From Nocardia fusca NBRC 14340 (GTDB taxonomy: Bacteria > Actinomycetota > Actinomycetes > Mycobacteriales > Mycobacteriaceae), in the NCBI RefSeq assembly GCF_001618425.1, contig NZ_BDCU01000017.1, positions 496,001 to 560,000 of the forward strand: a stretch of 64,000 bases of DNA, written 5' to 3'. Numbering within the stretch: the stretch's first letter is position 1; each line of letters starts with the position of its first letter. The notes beneath the pieces are model-generated. The model was not told where the DNA came from. It was given only the letters and a program-made list of their open reading frames with translations, and made no database searches. Below are positions 40,251 through 48,950 of the stretch, one piece after another. Made by a program: the position numbers and the translations under genes.

Positions 40251-41849
40251 TCAGAACAGGTCGACCAGGGCGACCTTGGCGGCACCGACCGCGGCGGCGA
40301 TCTCGGAACGCACCGCTGCGGGCACTTCCTTGTTGACCCGCAGTACGACGGTGGCGCCTTCTTTGTTGGCGTCCTGGGTGAGCTGCGCGGCGAGGATATC
40401 GATCTCGGCGACGCCCAGCGCGGTGCCGACCTTGCCCAGCGCGCCCGGCTTGTCCTCGTAGTTGAGGACGGCCAGGTTGAGGCCCTCGGCGCGCATATCG
40501 TAGTTGCGGCCGTTGATGTTGACGATCTTCTCGACCTGCTGCGGCTCGGTCAGCGTACCCGCGACATTGATGGTGCGGCCGTCGCCGAACACCGCGCGCA
40601 GGTCCACCAGACTGCGATGGCTGGGGCTCTCGGTCGCCGTGGTCACCTCGGCGCTGATCCCGCGGGCCTCGGCCAGCGCCGGAGCGTTGACGAAGGTGAC
40701 CTGATCATCGACATGGGCGGAGAACACCCCGCGCAGCGCCGCGAGCTGCAGCACCTCCACCTCGGAGGCGGCCAGTTCACCGCGCACCTGCACCTCGAGG
40801 CTCACCGGCAGTTCGTCGGCGAGCGCACCGAGCAGGGCGCCCTGCTTGCGCACCAAGTCCAGCCAGGGCGCGACATCGTCGCCGACGGTGCCGCCGGTGA
40901 CATTGACCGCGCCCGGTACGAACTCGCCGGCCAGGGCCAGTAGCACCGATTTGGCGACATCGGTGCCGGCCCGGTCCTGGGCCTCGCTGGTGGAGGCGCC
41001 CAGGTGCGGGGTCACCACGACCTGGGGCAGGTCGAACAGCGGGCTGTCGGTGCAGGGCTCGGTCTCGTAGACGTCGAGACCGGCGGCCCGGACATGTCCG
41101 GAGGTGATCGCCTCGGCGAGCGCGGCCTCGTCCACCAGGCCGCCGCGCGCGGCGTTGACGATGATGACGCCCTTCTTGGTCTTGGCGAGCGCGTCCTTGC
41201 CCAGCAGGCCCTTGGTCTCCGGGGTCTTCGGCAGGTGGATGGAGATGAGGTCGGCCCGTTCGAGCACCTCGTCGAGGCTCAGCAGTTCGATGCCGAGCTG
41301 GGCGGCGCGCGCCGGGGAGACGTAGGGGTCGTAGGCGACGATCTTGGTTTCGAAGGCGGCGAGGCGCGCCGCGAACAGCTGCCCGATCCGGCCCAGGCCG
41401 ATCACACCGACGGTTTTGCCGAAGATCTCCACGCCGTTGAAGCTGCTGCGTTTCCAGGTGCGCTCGCGCAGGGTGGCGTCGGCGGCCGGGATCTGGCGGG
41501 CCGCGCTCAGCAGCAGGGTGACGGCGTGCTCGGCCGCGGTGTGGATATTGGAGGTGGGCGCGTTGACGACCATCACGCCGCGTTCGGTGGCGGCGGGGAC
41601 ATCGACGTTGTCCAGGCCGACTCCGGCCCGGGCGACGATCTGCAGGTTCTTACCGGCTTCGAGGACTTCGGCGTCGACGGTGGTCGCGGAGCGGACGAGC
41701 AGCGCATCGGCCTCGGGCACCGCGGCCAGCAGTGCGGGCCGATCCGGGCCGTCGACCCAGCGGACCTCGACACCGTCACCGAGCGCATCGACGGTCGACT
41801 GGGCGAGCTTGTCGGCGATCAGAACTACAGGACGGCCTGCTTGGCTCAC
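40251..41849 (-). CDS. serA: D-3-phosphoglycerate dehydrogenase (long form)
   Basis: 532 residues from GTG 41849 with GGAG nine bases upstream. It starts serine synthesis by oxidising 3-phosphoglycerate. Domain order: catalytic/NAD domain with GKTVGVIGLGRIGQLFAARL at about 142, catalytic Arg/Glu/His in NAARGGLVDEAALAEAI and VVVTPHLGASTSEAQ, an ASB domain (about 315-450) and a C-terminal ACT domain that binds serine for feedback. This long form matches mycobacterial SerA1. The upstream frame extension has no similarity. Confidence 0.97.
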   Translation of the reverse strand: MSQAGRPVVLIADKLAQSTVDALGDGVEVRWVDGPDRPALLAAVPEADALLVRSATTVDAEVLEAGKNLQIVARAGVGLDNVDVPAATERGVMVVNAPTSNIHTAAEHAVTLLLSAARQIPAADATLRERTWKRSSFNGVEIFGKTVGVIGLGRIGQLFAARLAAFETKIVAYDPYVSPARAAQLGIELLSLDEVLERADLISIHLPKTPETKGLLGKDALAKTKKGVIIVNAARGGLVDEAALAEAITSGHVRAAGLDVYETEPCTDSPLFDLPQVVVTPHLGASTSEAQDRAGTDVAKSVLLALAGEFVPGAVNVTGGTVGDDVAPWLDLVRKQGALLGALADELPVSLEVQVRGELAASEVEVLQLAALRGVFSAHVDDQVTFVNAPALAEARGISAEVTTATESPSHRSLVDLRAVFGDGRTINVAGTLTEPQQVEKIVNINGRNYDMRAEGLNLAVLNYEDKPGALGKVGTALGVAEIDILAAQLTQDANKEGATVVLRVNKEVPAAVRSEIAAAVGAAKVALVDLF

Positions 41850-42393
41850 AGTGGGGTACTCCTGGATGTGGGGACGGCCAGTTGACGGGGCCAAGCTTAG
41901 TTCGGACCGATCCGGCCATGTCCCACCCCCTGCTATCGGTATCGGCCGACCTGCGCGTACCCGGTCGGCCGGGTGGGCCGAATCACGCACCGGACCGCCG
42001 TTCACGCGGGCCGGAGCCGTGGCGGGAGCGGTCGGGCGCATTCGCCCGGACCCCGGGTGGCCGCCACGTATGCGGAAACCGCCACCCGTATCGAGCTCGG
42101 TCCGAGGATGGCATGTTTCGAAATCGGCCGGACCACCGGCCGGGGTGGAGAAAAAGGCGTTCAGGGGCGGCGTTCGGCCGAAATCCGCGCGGTCCGAATT
42201 TGCGTCCCGGGACGGAGCGATTCGAATTGTAAGATTTTCACACCGGGCGGCTGCGGGCGGTCACTCGGCAATTCTTCGTCCCGGGTGTATCGGGCGACCG
42301 GCGAAACGTAGACCGGCGTACCCGAGCGTCTCCCCAACCGGACCAATGGGAAATTCCATACCCAGCGGTCCACCCCCGGTCGAGACCGCGATA
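41850..42393. other. Intergenic region upstream of serA
   Basis: About 545 bp without a supportable gene. It should hold the serA promoter but I see no clear -10/-35 pair. Base composition drops in the part 42180-42250 (AATTGTAAGATTTTCA). Confidence 0.5.
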
Positions 42394-42405
42394 CCCCCCC
42401 CCCCC
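42394..42405. repeat. Poly-C homopolymer tract
   Basis: Twelve consecutive C residues between serA and csp, followed directly by GGG. Such tracts slip during replication and in sequencing. It is outside any gene. Confidence 0.9.
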
Positions 42406-42415
42406 GGGAAACGGA

Positions 42416-42449
42416 GCGAGGCCCCGCACCTTCCGGTACGGGGCCTCGC
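42416..42449 (-). terminator. Terminator of the cold-shock gene
   Basis: GCGAGGCCCCG and CGGGGCCTCGC, 11-bp perfect stem with 12-nt loop, 16 bp beyond the csp stop. Confidence 0.8.
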
Positions 42450-42465
42450 TGCTTCGTCACACCAC

Positions 42466-42669
42466 TCAGATGGCGCGGACGTCCTGAGCCTGCGGACCCT
42501 TCTGGCCCTGCCCGATCTCGAACTCCACGCGCTGACCCTCTTCGAGGGTACGGAAACCGCTTCCCGACACTGCCGAGTAATGCACGAAGACGTCAGGTCC
42601 GCCCCCGTCTTGCGCGATAAAGCCGAAGCCCTTCTCGCTGTTGAACCACTTCACGCTGCCTTGAGCCAT
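42466..42669 (-). CDS. Cold-shock-domain protein (CspA family)
   Basis: 67 residues: [20 protein letters not shown] with RNP1 (KGFGFI) and RNP2 (VFVHYSAV), the whole five-stranded OB fold. It binds single-stranded RNA/DNA as an RNA chaperone. The ATG has only a weak ribosome site, and the frame continues upstream to a GTG at 42711 without family similarity, so the short start is right. Its 5' leader of roughly 70 nt is AT-rich. Confidence 0.95.
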   Translation of the reverse strand: MAQGSVKWFNSEKGFGFIAQDGGGPDVFVHYSAVSGSGFRTLEEGQRVEFEIGQGQKGPQAQDVRAI

Positions 42670-42736
42670 GTTACTTACTTCATACTTTCTGTTGCGAGCC
42701 AGACGGACCACGGTCGATCCGCCTGATCTCTATGAC

Positions 42737-42762
42737 AACGATGCCACGTTCGGGAAAGTTCC
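42737..42762 (-). promoter_or_regulatory. ECF-type promoter candidate for csp
   Basis: On the minus strand GGAAC (42758-42762), 17 bases, then CGTT (42737-42740), the spacing used by SigE/SigH-like extracytoplasmic sigma factors, about 70 bp before the csp start. A perfect GAAAATTTTC palindrome at 42771-42780 lies just upstream of it. Confidence 0.35.
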
Positions 42763-43030
42763 TCCACTTCGAAAATTTTCCATCCCGAGGAAGAACACGG
42801 GCCCAGGAGACCGGCGTCACGCTCCGACTGGGCGATCCACCTCACGGGTGAGCGCTCATCGCCCGGTCGACACAGGGCCCCGGGATTTCCCGTAGTACCC
42901 GGGGATGATTTCTCGATCGGATCCGCGGAAGGTCTGTGACTTTCGTGACCATTGCGCGAGGGTGAAGGTTCAACGTCTTCCGGCCGGTCACTTCCGCTGC
43001 GCCGGAGGACACAGTACGAGAGGATTCGAC

Positions 43031-43360
43031 GTGTTCCGCACGAACCGAGTATCTGCGACCCGCCGGGCCACCGCCCGGCTCGCCGTCGCGGGTGCCATCA
43101 CCCTGGTCCCGCTGGCCGGCCTCGCGGCGCCCGCGGTGGCCGACCCGGCGGCCCCGGCCCCGGGCTATACCCAGGTGGATCGCGACCGCCACGGCGATCG
43201 CGACCGCGACCGCCACTGGGACCGCGACCGCGATCGTGACCGCCACTGGGACCACGATCGCGACGACCACTGGAACCACGACCGGCACCGGGACCGCGGC
43301 TGGCAGGACCCGGCGGGCTGGGTCCGCCATCTGCTGCGCGGTCTCTTCGGCAGCAGCTGA
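43031..43360 (+). CDS. Secreted Asp/Arg/His-rich repeat protein
   Basis: 109 residues from GTG 43031 with GAGAGGA upstream. Residues 1-38 are a Sec signal peptide (RLAVAGAITLVPLAGLAAPAVA). The mature part from residue 49 has alternating DRDRHW-type units, roughly half Asp/Arg/His with four Trp at about eight-residue spacing, then a short hydrophobic tail (WVRHLLRGLFGSS). No family is recognised; the composition suggests metal binding or surface charge interaction. A perfect 11-bp hairpin follows. The repeats are short tandem DNA repeats (CGCGACCG). Confidence 0.75.
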   Translation: MFRTNRVSATRRATARLAVAGAITLVPLAGLAAPAVADPAAPAPGYTQVDRDRHGDRDRDRHWDRDRDRDRHWDHDRDDHWNHDRHRDRGWQDPAGWVRHLLRGLFGSS

Positions 43361-43365
43361 CCGAT

Positions 43366-43393
43366 ATGCGGGCTCGCGTGCGCGAGCCCGCAT
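43366..43393 (+). terminator. Hairpin after the Asp/Arg/His-rich gene
   Basis: ATGCGGGCTCG and CGAGCCCGCAT with loop CGTGCG, 5 bp after the stop. Confidence 0.75.
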
Positions 43394-43591
43394 CTCCGGC
43401 CGAAGCCGGCAGCGTCCCGGCGCACGAGGCCGGCACCGCACCGCGGGGTCTGCGCACCGCACCCGCCGGGGCGCACCGCAAAACCGTTTCTCCGCGAGCA
43501 CAACTCCCGGCATCGCACCCCGAGCCGGACCGGATGTACGCCCGTAGCGTAATCCGCCCGTACCGGCGGACCCGGGTTCTAGGCTCTGTCC

Positions 43592-43963
43592 ATGACCGAG
43601 CCCCGCAGACTCCAGGCGATTCCCGGTGGGCGCGCCGAGCGTCCGCCCCGGCAGCGGGTGGACCGGCCCGAGCCGCTGTGGCGTGAAGTCCTCGGCAGGC
43701 GACTCCGCATGCTGCGCAACGAGAAACGTGAGACGCTCGCGGAAACCGCCGAGCGCGCGGGCATTTCGCCGCAGTACCTGTCCGAGGTGGAACGCGGACG
43801 CAAGGAACCCTCCAGCGAGATGATCGCCGCGCTGGCGGGTGCTCTCGGCACCTCCCTCGGCGCGCTCACCGAGCAGGTGGCCGACGAGCTCAGAGCCGGG
43901 CGCCATCCCGTGGCGACCCGCCGCCCGGGCACAGCGCCGACAGTGCTGCTCCGGGCGGCCTGA
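43592..43963 (+). CDS. XRE-family regulator, PopR/ClgR-like, with C-terminal Ala-Ala
   Basis: 123 residues. HTH_3 domain at about 33-90 (LRMLRNEKRETLAETAERAG, ISPQYLSEVERGRKEPSSEM), which closely resembles ClgR/PopR, the activators of clpP operons in Streptomyces and mycobacteria. The last residues are LLRAA; in Streptomyces PopR the two terminal alanines are needed for Clp-mediated degradation of the regulator. It converges on the clpP pair, 45 bp between their stops, so the pairing is conserved in kind. A feedback loop in which Clp activity clears its own activator is inferred, not shown. Confidence 0.85.
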   Translation: MTEPRRLQAIPGGRAERPPRQRVDRPEPLWREVLGRRLRMLRNEKRETLAETAERAGISPQYLSEVERGRKEPSSEMIAALAGALGTSLGALTEQVADELRAGRHPVATRRPGTAPTVLLRAA

Positions 43964-44008
43964 CCCGGCCGGTGTCCGCACCCACCGCGGTATCCGGCCC
44001 GGTCGCGA

Positions 44009-44614
44009 TCACCGGGCGGGGGCCGGGCTCCGCGGCGCCAGCACCGAATCGGCCAGCCCGTATTCGACCGCGGCGGCCGCGGTGAACACCCGGTCGCGGT
44101 CGGTGTCGTGCCGCAGCTGTTCCGGGGTCCGCCCGGTGTGCCGGGACAGGATCGTTTCGATCTCCGCTCGCATCCGCACGAGTTCGTCGGCTTGCAGGAT
44201 GAGGTCGGGGATGGCCCCCTGGCCGCGGGCCGCGGGCTGGTGCAGCACCACCCGGGCGTGCGGGAGCATCGCCCGGTGGCCGGGCGCGCCACCGGCGAGC
44301 AGCACGGCACCGACCGCGATGGCCTGGCCGACGCAGGTGGTGTGTACCGGGGCGCCGATGTGCTGGATGGTGTCGTACACCGCGAGCATCGACGACAGAT
44401 CGCCGCCTTCACAGTTGATGTAGAAGTCGATCTCCTGGCCCGGGCTCTCCGATTCCAGGTGCAGCAGCTGCGCGATGAGCGCGTTGGCGACCCCGGAATC
44501 GATGGGAGTGCCGAGGTAGACGATGCGTTCGGCGAGTAGGTGCGAATAGATATCGGTGATCCGCTCGCCCCGCGGATGCTGGGCGATCACATTGGGGATG
44601 GTATAGGTGCTCAT
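44009..44614 (-). CDS. clpP: ClpP-family protein lacking the catalytic serine
   Basis: 201 residues from ATG 44614 with GGGAGA upstream. It aligns over its full length with ClpP2-type subunits (IPNVIAQHPRGERITDIYSHLLAERIV... QADELVRMRAEIETILSRHTG). The nucleophile motif reads GQAIAVGAVLLAGG instead of GQAAS(M/A)GA: the Ser is Ala100 (GCG codon). His125 (VVLHQP) and Asp170 (RHDTDRD) are kept. It is therefore expected to be a structural, non-cleaving subunit, like ClpR proteins of cyanobacteria and plastids. It lies 170 bp after the intact ClpP on the same strand. Confidence 0.93.
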   Translation of the reverse strand: MSTYTIPNVIAQHPRGERITDIYSHLLAERIVYLGTPIDSGVANALIAQLLHLESESPGQEIDFYINCEGGDLSSMLAVYDTIQHIGAPVHTTCVGQAIAVGAVLLAGGAPGHRAMLPHARVVLHQPAARGQGAIPDLILQADELVRMRAEIETILSRHTGRTPEQLRHDTDRDRVFTAAAAVEYGLADSVLAPRSPAPAR

Positions 44615-44784
44615 CGGGTCTCCCTGTATTCGGTGCGGCTGTCGTCGGCTCTTCGCGCCCGGTGCGGCCGGGTTCCGCTCTCCGCGGTCACGCGCTCCGG
44701 GGCGCGTGTTCGTGCTGCGCCGGATGGGCGCGCGCACGCTCCGTCTCCGTCATCACGCCCGTGACCTGCGCCGGACACGGCCGC

Positions 44785-45390
44785 TCATGCGGAGATCCCG
44801 ACCCGTTGGCGCTGCGGGACGACCTGCGCGAAATCGCCGACGATATGGTCGATGAAGCCGTATTCCTTCGCCTGGGTCGCGCTGAACCAGCGGTCGTGCA
44901 ACGAATCCTCGTAGACCCGTTCGTAGGGCTGCCCGGTGTCCGCGGAGATCAGGCCGAGCACGGTTTCCACCGTGTAGCGCAGATCGTCGGCCTGCACCTC
45001 CACGTCCACCGCGGACCCCCCGATACCGGCCGAACCCTGGTGCATCAGGATCCGGGCGTGCGGTAGCGCGAAACGTTTCCCCGGAGTCCCGGAGGAGAGC
45101 AGGAACTGGCCGGCGCTGCAGGCCAATCCGAGGGCGAGGGTGGACACCGGGCTCGGTATCAGCCGCATGACGTCGCGGATGGCCAGCATCGCCGGTACCG
45201 AACCGCCGGGCGAATGGATCCACAGCGAGATCCCGGCCTCGCCGTCTTCGGCGGCGAGGGTGAGCAGCTGGGTCGCCAGCAGGGTGCCGTTGTCGTCGTC
45301 GAGCGGGCCGTCGAGGACCAGGATGCGGCGGGCCAGGAGCTGCTCGCGGGCACGCCAGCCGAACAGCGGGGATTTGTCGTCGTGAGCCAT
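44785..45390 (-). CDS. clpP: ATP-dependent Clp protease proteolytic subunit (intact triad)
   Basis: 201 residues from ATG 45390. Catalytic Ser92 in GLACSAGQFLLSSG, His117 in ILMHQG and Asp162 in YEDSLHDRWFSA, so it is predicted active. Sequence is ClpP1-like (WIHSPGGSVPAMLAIRDVM). With the Ser-less partner it would form a mixed tetradecamer; Clp ATPases are elsewhere. It is the first gene of the pair and is divergent from urtA; the 233-bp space holds the operators of both. No Shine-Dalgarno is clear. Confidence 0.93.
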   Translation of the reverse strand: MAHDDKSPLFGWRAREQLLARRILVLDGPLDDDNGTLLATQLLTLAAEDGEAGISLWIHSPGGSVPAMLAIRDVMRLIPSPVSTLALGLACSAGQFLLSSGTPGKRFALPHARILMHQGSAGIGGSAVDVEVQADDLRYTVETVLGLISADTGQPYERVYEDSLHDRWFSATQAKEYGFIDHIVGDFAQVVPQRQRVGISA

Positions 45391-45432
45391 GGTCACCACG
45401 CTGCCGGAGCAGGCGGGTGAGCGGGAGTCCAC

Positions 45433-45462
45433 GCTGCTGTCGGCAGATCTGCTCTCAGCAGC
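45433..45462 (-). promoter_or_regulatory. Nested inverted repeat upstream of the clpP pair
   Basis: GCTGCTG (45433) and CAGCAGC (45456-45462) flank a perfect GCAGATCTGC palindrome (45443-45452), beginning 43 bp before the clpP start. It is a plausible operator for the nearby PopR/ClgR-like protein. Confidence 0.4.
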
Positions 45463-45547
45463 GCTCCCCGGGACCATCGGCCGATCGATACCCGAGCTTC
45501 ACGCTGCGATACGTGGGCGAAACACAGCCTCCCTACCGTAATCCTTC

Positions 45548-45578
45548 GTATACGTCGCTGTATACAACGTCGAATACG
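45548..45578 (+). promoter_or_regulatory. Three phased (G)TATAC motifs upstream of urtA
   Basis: GTATAC at 45548 and 45560 and AATAC at 45573 recur every 12 bp, 45-75 bp before the urtA ATG. The GTATAC-N2-CGCTG-N-ATAC-N2-CG pattern recurs at 51243-51264 in the urea carboxylase gene. Palindromic NGTATACN half-sites are common for GntR/FCD regulators, and one is encoded in this operon. A further ATACGT at 45509 may also belong to it. Confidence 0.6.
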
Positions 45579-45623
45579 TGCCGGTCAGCGGGCTGACCTT
45601 TCCTGAGTGGAGGCCGAACGGTC

Positions 45624-46943
45624 ATGAATGCAGCCAGAACCGAAACACCCGGACAACCCAGGAAAGTTGCGGTATCCCGCGGTACCGGCCGGCAGGGTCG
45701 GCGCGCACGGAACCTGCTCGCACTGCCGGCCGCGGTGTGTGCGACCGCGCTGGCGGTCACCGCCTGCGGCAGCTCCGCCTCCGATCAGGCCGGCGCGAAC
45801 GCGACCTCCTGTGTCGACACCGCGGGCCCGAATATCAAGGTCGGCTCGCTGAACTCGCTGTCGGGGACCATGGCGATCTCCGAGGTCACCGTCCGGGATT
45901 CGATCGAGCTGGCGGTCGACGAGATCAATGCCGCCGGCGGCGTGCTGGGCAAGCAGATCCAGTTGGTCGGCGAGGACGGCGCCTCCGAGCCCACGGTGTT
46001 CGCGGAGAAAGCGGAGAAGCTGATCAGCAGCGACTGCGTGGCCGCGGTATTCGGCGGCTGGACCTCGTCGAGCCGGAAGGCCATGCTGCCGGTGTTCGAG
46101 GACCGCAACGCGCTGCTGTACTACCCGGTCCAGTACGAGGGCCTGGAATCGTCGGAGAACATCTTCTACACCGGCGCCACCACCAACCAGCAGATCGTGC
46201 CCGCCCTGGACTATCTGAAGGGCCGCGGCGTGAAATCGCTCTACCTGGTCGGTAGCGACTACGTCTTCCCGCAGACCGCCAACCGCATCATCAAGGCCTA
46301 CGCCGAGGCCAACGGTATCGAGATCAAGGGCGAGGACTACACCCCGCTCGGCTCCACCGATTTCTCCACCATCGTCAACAAGGTCCGCTCGGCCGACGCC
46401 GACGCCGTGTTCAACACCCTCAACGGCGATTCCAATGTCGCGTTCTTCCGCGAGTACAAGAACGTCGGCCTGACACCGCAGGACATGCCGGTGGTCTCGG
46501 TGTCCATCGCCGAGGAAGAGGTCGGCGGTATCGGTGTGCAGCACATCGCCGGCCAGCTGACCGCCTGGAACTACTACCAGACCGTCGACAACCCGAAGAA
46601 CACCGCGTTCGTCACGGCGTACAAGGCGAAATACGGCGCCAACAAGCCCACCTCCGATCCCATGGAGGCCGCCTATGTCTCGGTGTACCTGTGGAAGAAC
46701 ACCGTGGAGAAGGCGCAGTCCTTCGCGGTCCCGGATGTACAGCAGGCCGCGGGCGGGGTCACCTTCGAGGGACCCGAGGGCCTGGTGACCATCGACGGCG
46801 AGAACAACCACATCACCAAAACCGCCCGGATCGGCGAGATCCGTCCCGACGGCCTCATCTACAGCGTGTGGGATTCCGGCGTGGCCATCGAGCCGGATCC
46901 GTACCTGGCGGGCTACCCGTGGGCCGAGGGACTCGGGGGCTGA
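45624..46943 (+). CDS. urtA: Urea ABC transporter substrate-binding lipoprotein
   Basis: 439 residues, GGAGG before the ATG. Lipoprotein signal with lipobox LAVTAC, modified Cys48. The mature part is a type I periplasmic-binding fold of the urea/amide group: [53 protein letters not shown], then [24 protein letters not shown]. Those segments are highly typical of UrtA. It captures urea outside the membrane for UrtBCDE. It is the first gene of the operon. Confidence 0.96.
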   Translation: MNAARTETPGQPRKVAVSRGTGRQGRRARNLLALPAAVCATALAVTACGSSASDQAGANATSCVDTAGPNIKVGSLNSLSGTMAISEVTVRDSIELAVDEINAAGGVLGKQIQLVGEDGASEPTVFAEKAEKLISSDCVAAVFGGWTSSSRKAMLPVFEDRNALLYYPVQYEGLESSENIFYTGATTNQQIVPALDYLKGRGVKSLYLVGSDYVFPQTANRIIKAYAEANGIEIKGEDYTPLGSTDFSTIVNKVRSADADAVFNTLNGDSNVAFFREYKNVGLTPQDMPVVSVSIAEEEVGGIGVQHIAGQLTAWNYYQTVDNPKNTAFVTAYKAKYGANKPTSDPMEAAYVSVYLWKNTVEKAQSFAVPDVQQAAGGVTFEGPEGLVTIDGENNHITKTARIGEIRPDGLIYSVWDSGVAIEPDPYLAGYPWAEGLGG

Positions 46944-46947
46944 TCTC

Positions 46948-47835
46948 GTGGAAGCACTGGTCGGGCAGCTGTTCACCGGCTTGAGCCTGGGTTCCATCCT
47001 GCTGCTGGCGGCCCTGGGGCTGTCGCTGACCTTCGGTCAGATGGGCGTGATCAATATGGCCCACGGCGCGTTCATCATGGCCGGCTCCTACACCGCCTAC
47101 ACGGTGCAGGAGTATCTGGTCGCAGGCGCCGAGGTCTCGCTGATCGTCTCGCTGCTCATCGGATTCCTGGTCGGCGGTCTCATGGGTGTCGCACTCGAGG
47201 TGACGCTGATCAAGCGGATGTACGACAGACCACTGGACACCCTGCTGGTGACCTTCGGCGTCGGTTTGATCCTGCAGCAGGCGGCCCGGGACATCTTCGG
47301 CGCGCCCGCAGTCCGCGTGGTGACCCCGGAATGGCTCGGTGGCGGGGTGGAGATCCTGGGCGCGGTGGTGCCCAAGACGCGGATCTTCATCATGCTGCTC
47401 GCGGTGCTGTGTGTCACGGCCGTCGCGGTGACCATGAAGTACACCGCGATGGGCCGGCGCATCCGGGCCGTGGTGCAGCATCGTGATCTCGCCGAAACCA
47501 GCGGGATCTCCAGCCGCGGCACCGATATCACGACGTTCTTCATCGGCTCCGGGCTGGCCGGGGTGGCCGGGGTGGCGCTGACGCTGATCGGCTCCACCAG
47601 TTCCAACACCGGCACCACCTATCTGGTGGACGCCTTCCTGGTGGTCGTCATCGGCGGGCTCGGGCAGATCCGCGGCGCGGTACTGGCCGCGGTGGCGCTC
47701 GGACTGTTGAACTCGTTCATCGAATACAGCACCACGGCCTCGGTCGCGAAGGTGATCGTATTCGTCGTCATCGTGGTCTTCCTGCAGGTCCGCCCGCAGG
47801 GACTGTTCACGATCCGGTCGAGGAGTCTGGTATGA
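46948..47835 (+). CDS. urtB: Urea ABC transporter permease UrtB
   Basis: 295 residues from GTG 46948, about eight membrane helices. LivH-type permease with LTFGQMGVINMAHGAFIMAGSY near the N-terminus and VDAFLVVVIGGLGQIRGAV near the C-terminus. 4 bp separate it from urtA and its stop overlaps the urtC ATG, so the genes are cotranslated. Confidence 0.95.
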   Translation: MEALVGQLFTGLSLGSILLLAALGLSLTFGQMGVINMAHGAFIMAGSYTAYTVQEYLVAGAEVSLIVSLLIGFLVGGLMGVALEVTLIKRMYDRPLDTLLVTFGVGLILQQAARDIFGAPAVRVVTPEWLGGGVEILGAVVPKTRIFIMLLAVLCVTAVAVTMKYTAMGRRIRAVVQHRDLAETSGISSRGTDITTFFIGSGLAGVAGVALTLIGSTSSNTGTTYLVDAFLVVVIGGLGQIRGAVLAAVALGLLNSFIEYSTTASVAKVIVFVVIVVFLQVRPQGLFTIRSRSLV

Positions 47836-48950
47836 GGGAATTCCTGGCCACCCGCTGGAAGGTCTATTCGGGCTTCGCGATCGCCGCCGTGCTGCTGTTC
47901 GCGGTGGCGCCCGCGGTGCTGTCGGACTTCCGGCTCAACCTGCTCGGCAAGTTCCTGTGCTTCGGCATCGTCGCGGTGGGTATCGGATTGGCGTGGGGCC
48001 GGGGCGGCATGCTCACCCTCGGGCAGGGCGTGTTCTTCGGCCTCGGCGCCTACATCATGGCGATGCATCTCAAGATCTCCGATGCCCGGCTGCGCGGTGA
48101 CGATGTTCCGGATTTCATGCAGATCGCCGGTATTCGTGAGCTGCCCGGTTATTGGGTTCCGTTCGCCTCGCCGGTACTGACGATCCTGGGCATTCTGATC
48201 GTGCCGCCGCTGGTGGCGGTGCTGCTGGGGCTGGGCGTATTCAAACGCAAGGTCAAGGGCGCCTATTTCGCGATCCTGTCGCAGGCGCTGGCCGCGGCCT
48301 TCGCCATTCTGCTGGTGGGTCAGCAGTCCACCGGCGGTAGCAACGGCCTCAACCGGTTCCGCAGTTTCTTCGGTCTGGCCCTCACCGACCCGGTGAACCG
48401 GCGGCTGCTGTTCTTCATCGCGGCCGCCACCCTGCTGGTGATCGTCGCGGCGACCCGGCAGCTGATGTACAGCCGGTACGGCGAACTGCTGGTCGCGGTC
48501 CGCGATCAGGAAGAGCGCGTACGCTTCCTCGGCTACGACCCCGCCACTGTGAAGGTGGTCGCCTACGCGGTGGCGGCGCTGTTCGCCGGTATCGCCGGCG
48601 CGCTGTTCGTGCCGATCGTCGGGATCATCTCCCCCGCCGATATCGGGATCGTGCCCTCCATCGCGTTCCTGACCGGTGTCGCCATCGGCGGACGCACCAC
48701 CCTGCTCGGCCCGGTGCTCGGCGCGATCGCGGTGGCCTGGGCGCAGACCGGTCTGTCGGAGAACTTCCCCTCCGGCTGGGTGTACGCGCAGGGCGTCCTG
48801 TTCATCGTCGTGGTCGGTTTCTTCCCGGCCGGTCTGGCGGGCCTGGTGACGCTGCTGCGGCGGAAACGCCGTACCGACCAGAAAGAGGATCCGCCGCCCA
48901 CTCGGACGCCGGACCCCGCACCCGCTACCCCGGTAGGAGTGTCGTCATGA
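47832..48950 (+). CDS. urtC: Urea ABC transporter permease UrtC
   Basis: 372 residues, LivM-type permease with GIGLAWGRGGMLTLGQGVFFGLGAYIMAMHL, FILVGQQ-like central part and FIGYDPATVKVVAYAVAALFAGIAGALFVP-like C-terminal permease motif (read here as FLGYDPATVKVVAYA). A polar Pro-rich tail ends the protein. Its stop overlaps the urtD start (ATGA). Confidence 0.94.
   Translation: MREFLATRWKVYSGFAIAAVLLFAVAPAVLSDFRLNLLGKFLCFGIVAVGIGLAWGRGGMLTLGQGVFFGLGAYIMAMHLKISDARLRGDDVPDFMQIAGIRELPGYWVPFASPVLTILGILIVPPLVAVLLGLGVFKRKVKGAYFAILSQALAAAFAILLVGQQSTGGSNGLNRFRSFFGLALTDPVNRRLLFFIAAATLLVIVAATRQLMYSRYGELLVAVRDQEERVRFLGYDPATVKVVAYAVAALFAGIAGALFVPIVGIISPADIGIVPSIAFLTGVAIGGRTTLLGPVLGAIAVAWAQTGLSENFPSGWVYAQGVLFIVVVGFFPAGLAGLVTLLRRKRRTDQKEDPPPTRTPDPAPATPVGVSS

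Noticed and set aside
38824..40461. 545-codon plus-strand frame opposite leuB
   Set aside because: Shadow of leuB and serA; composition is not protein-like.
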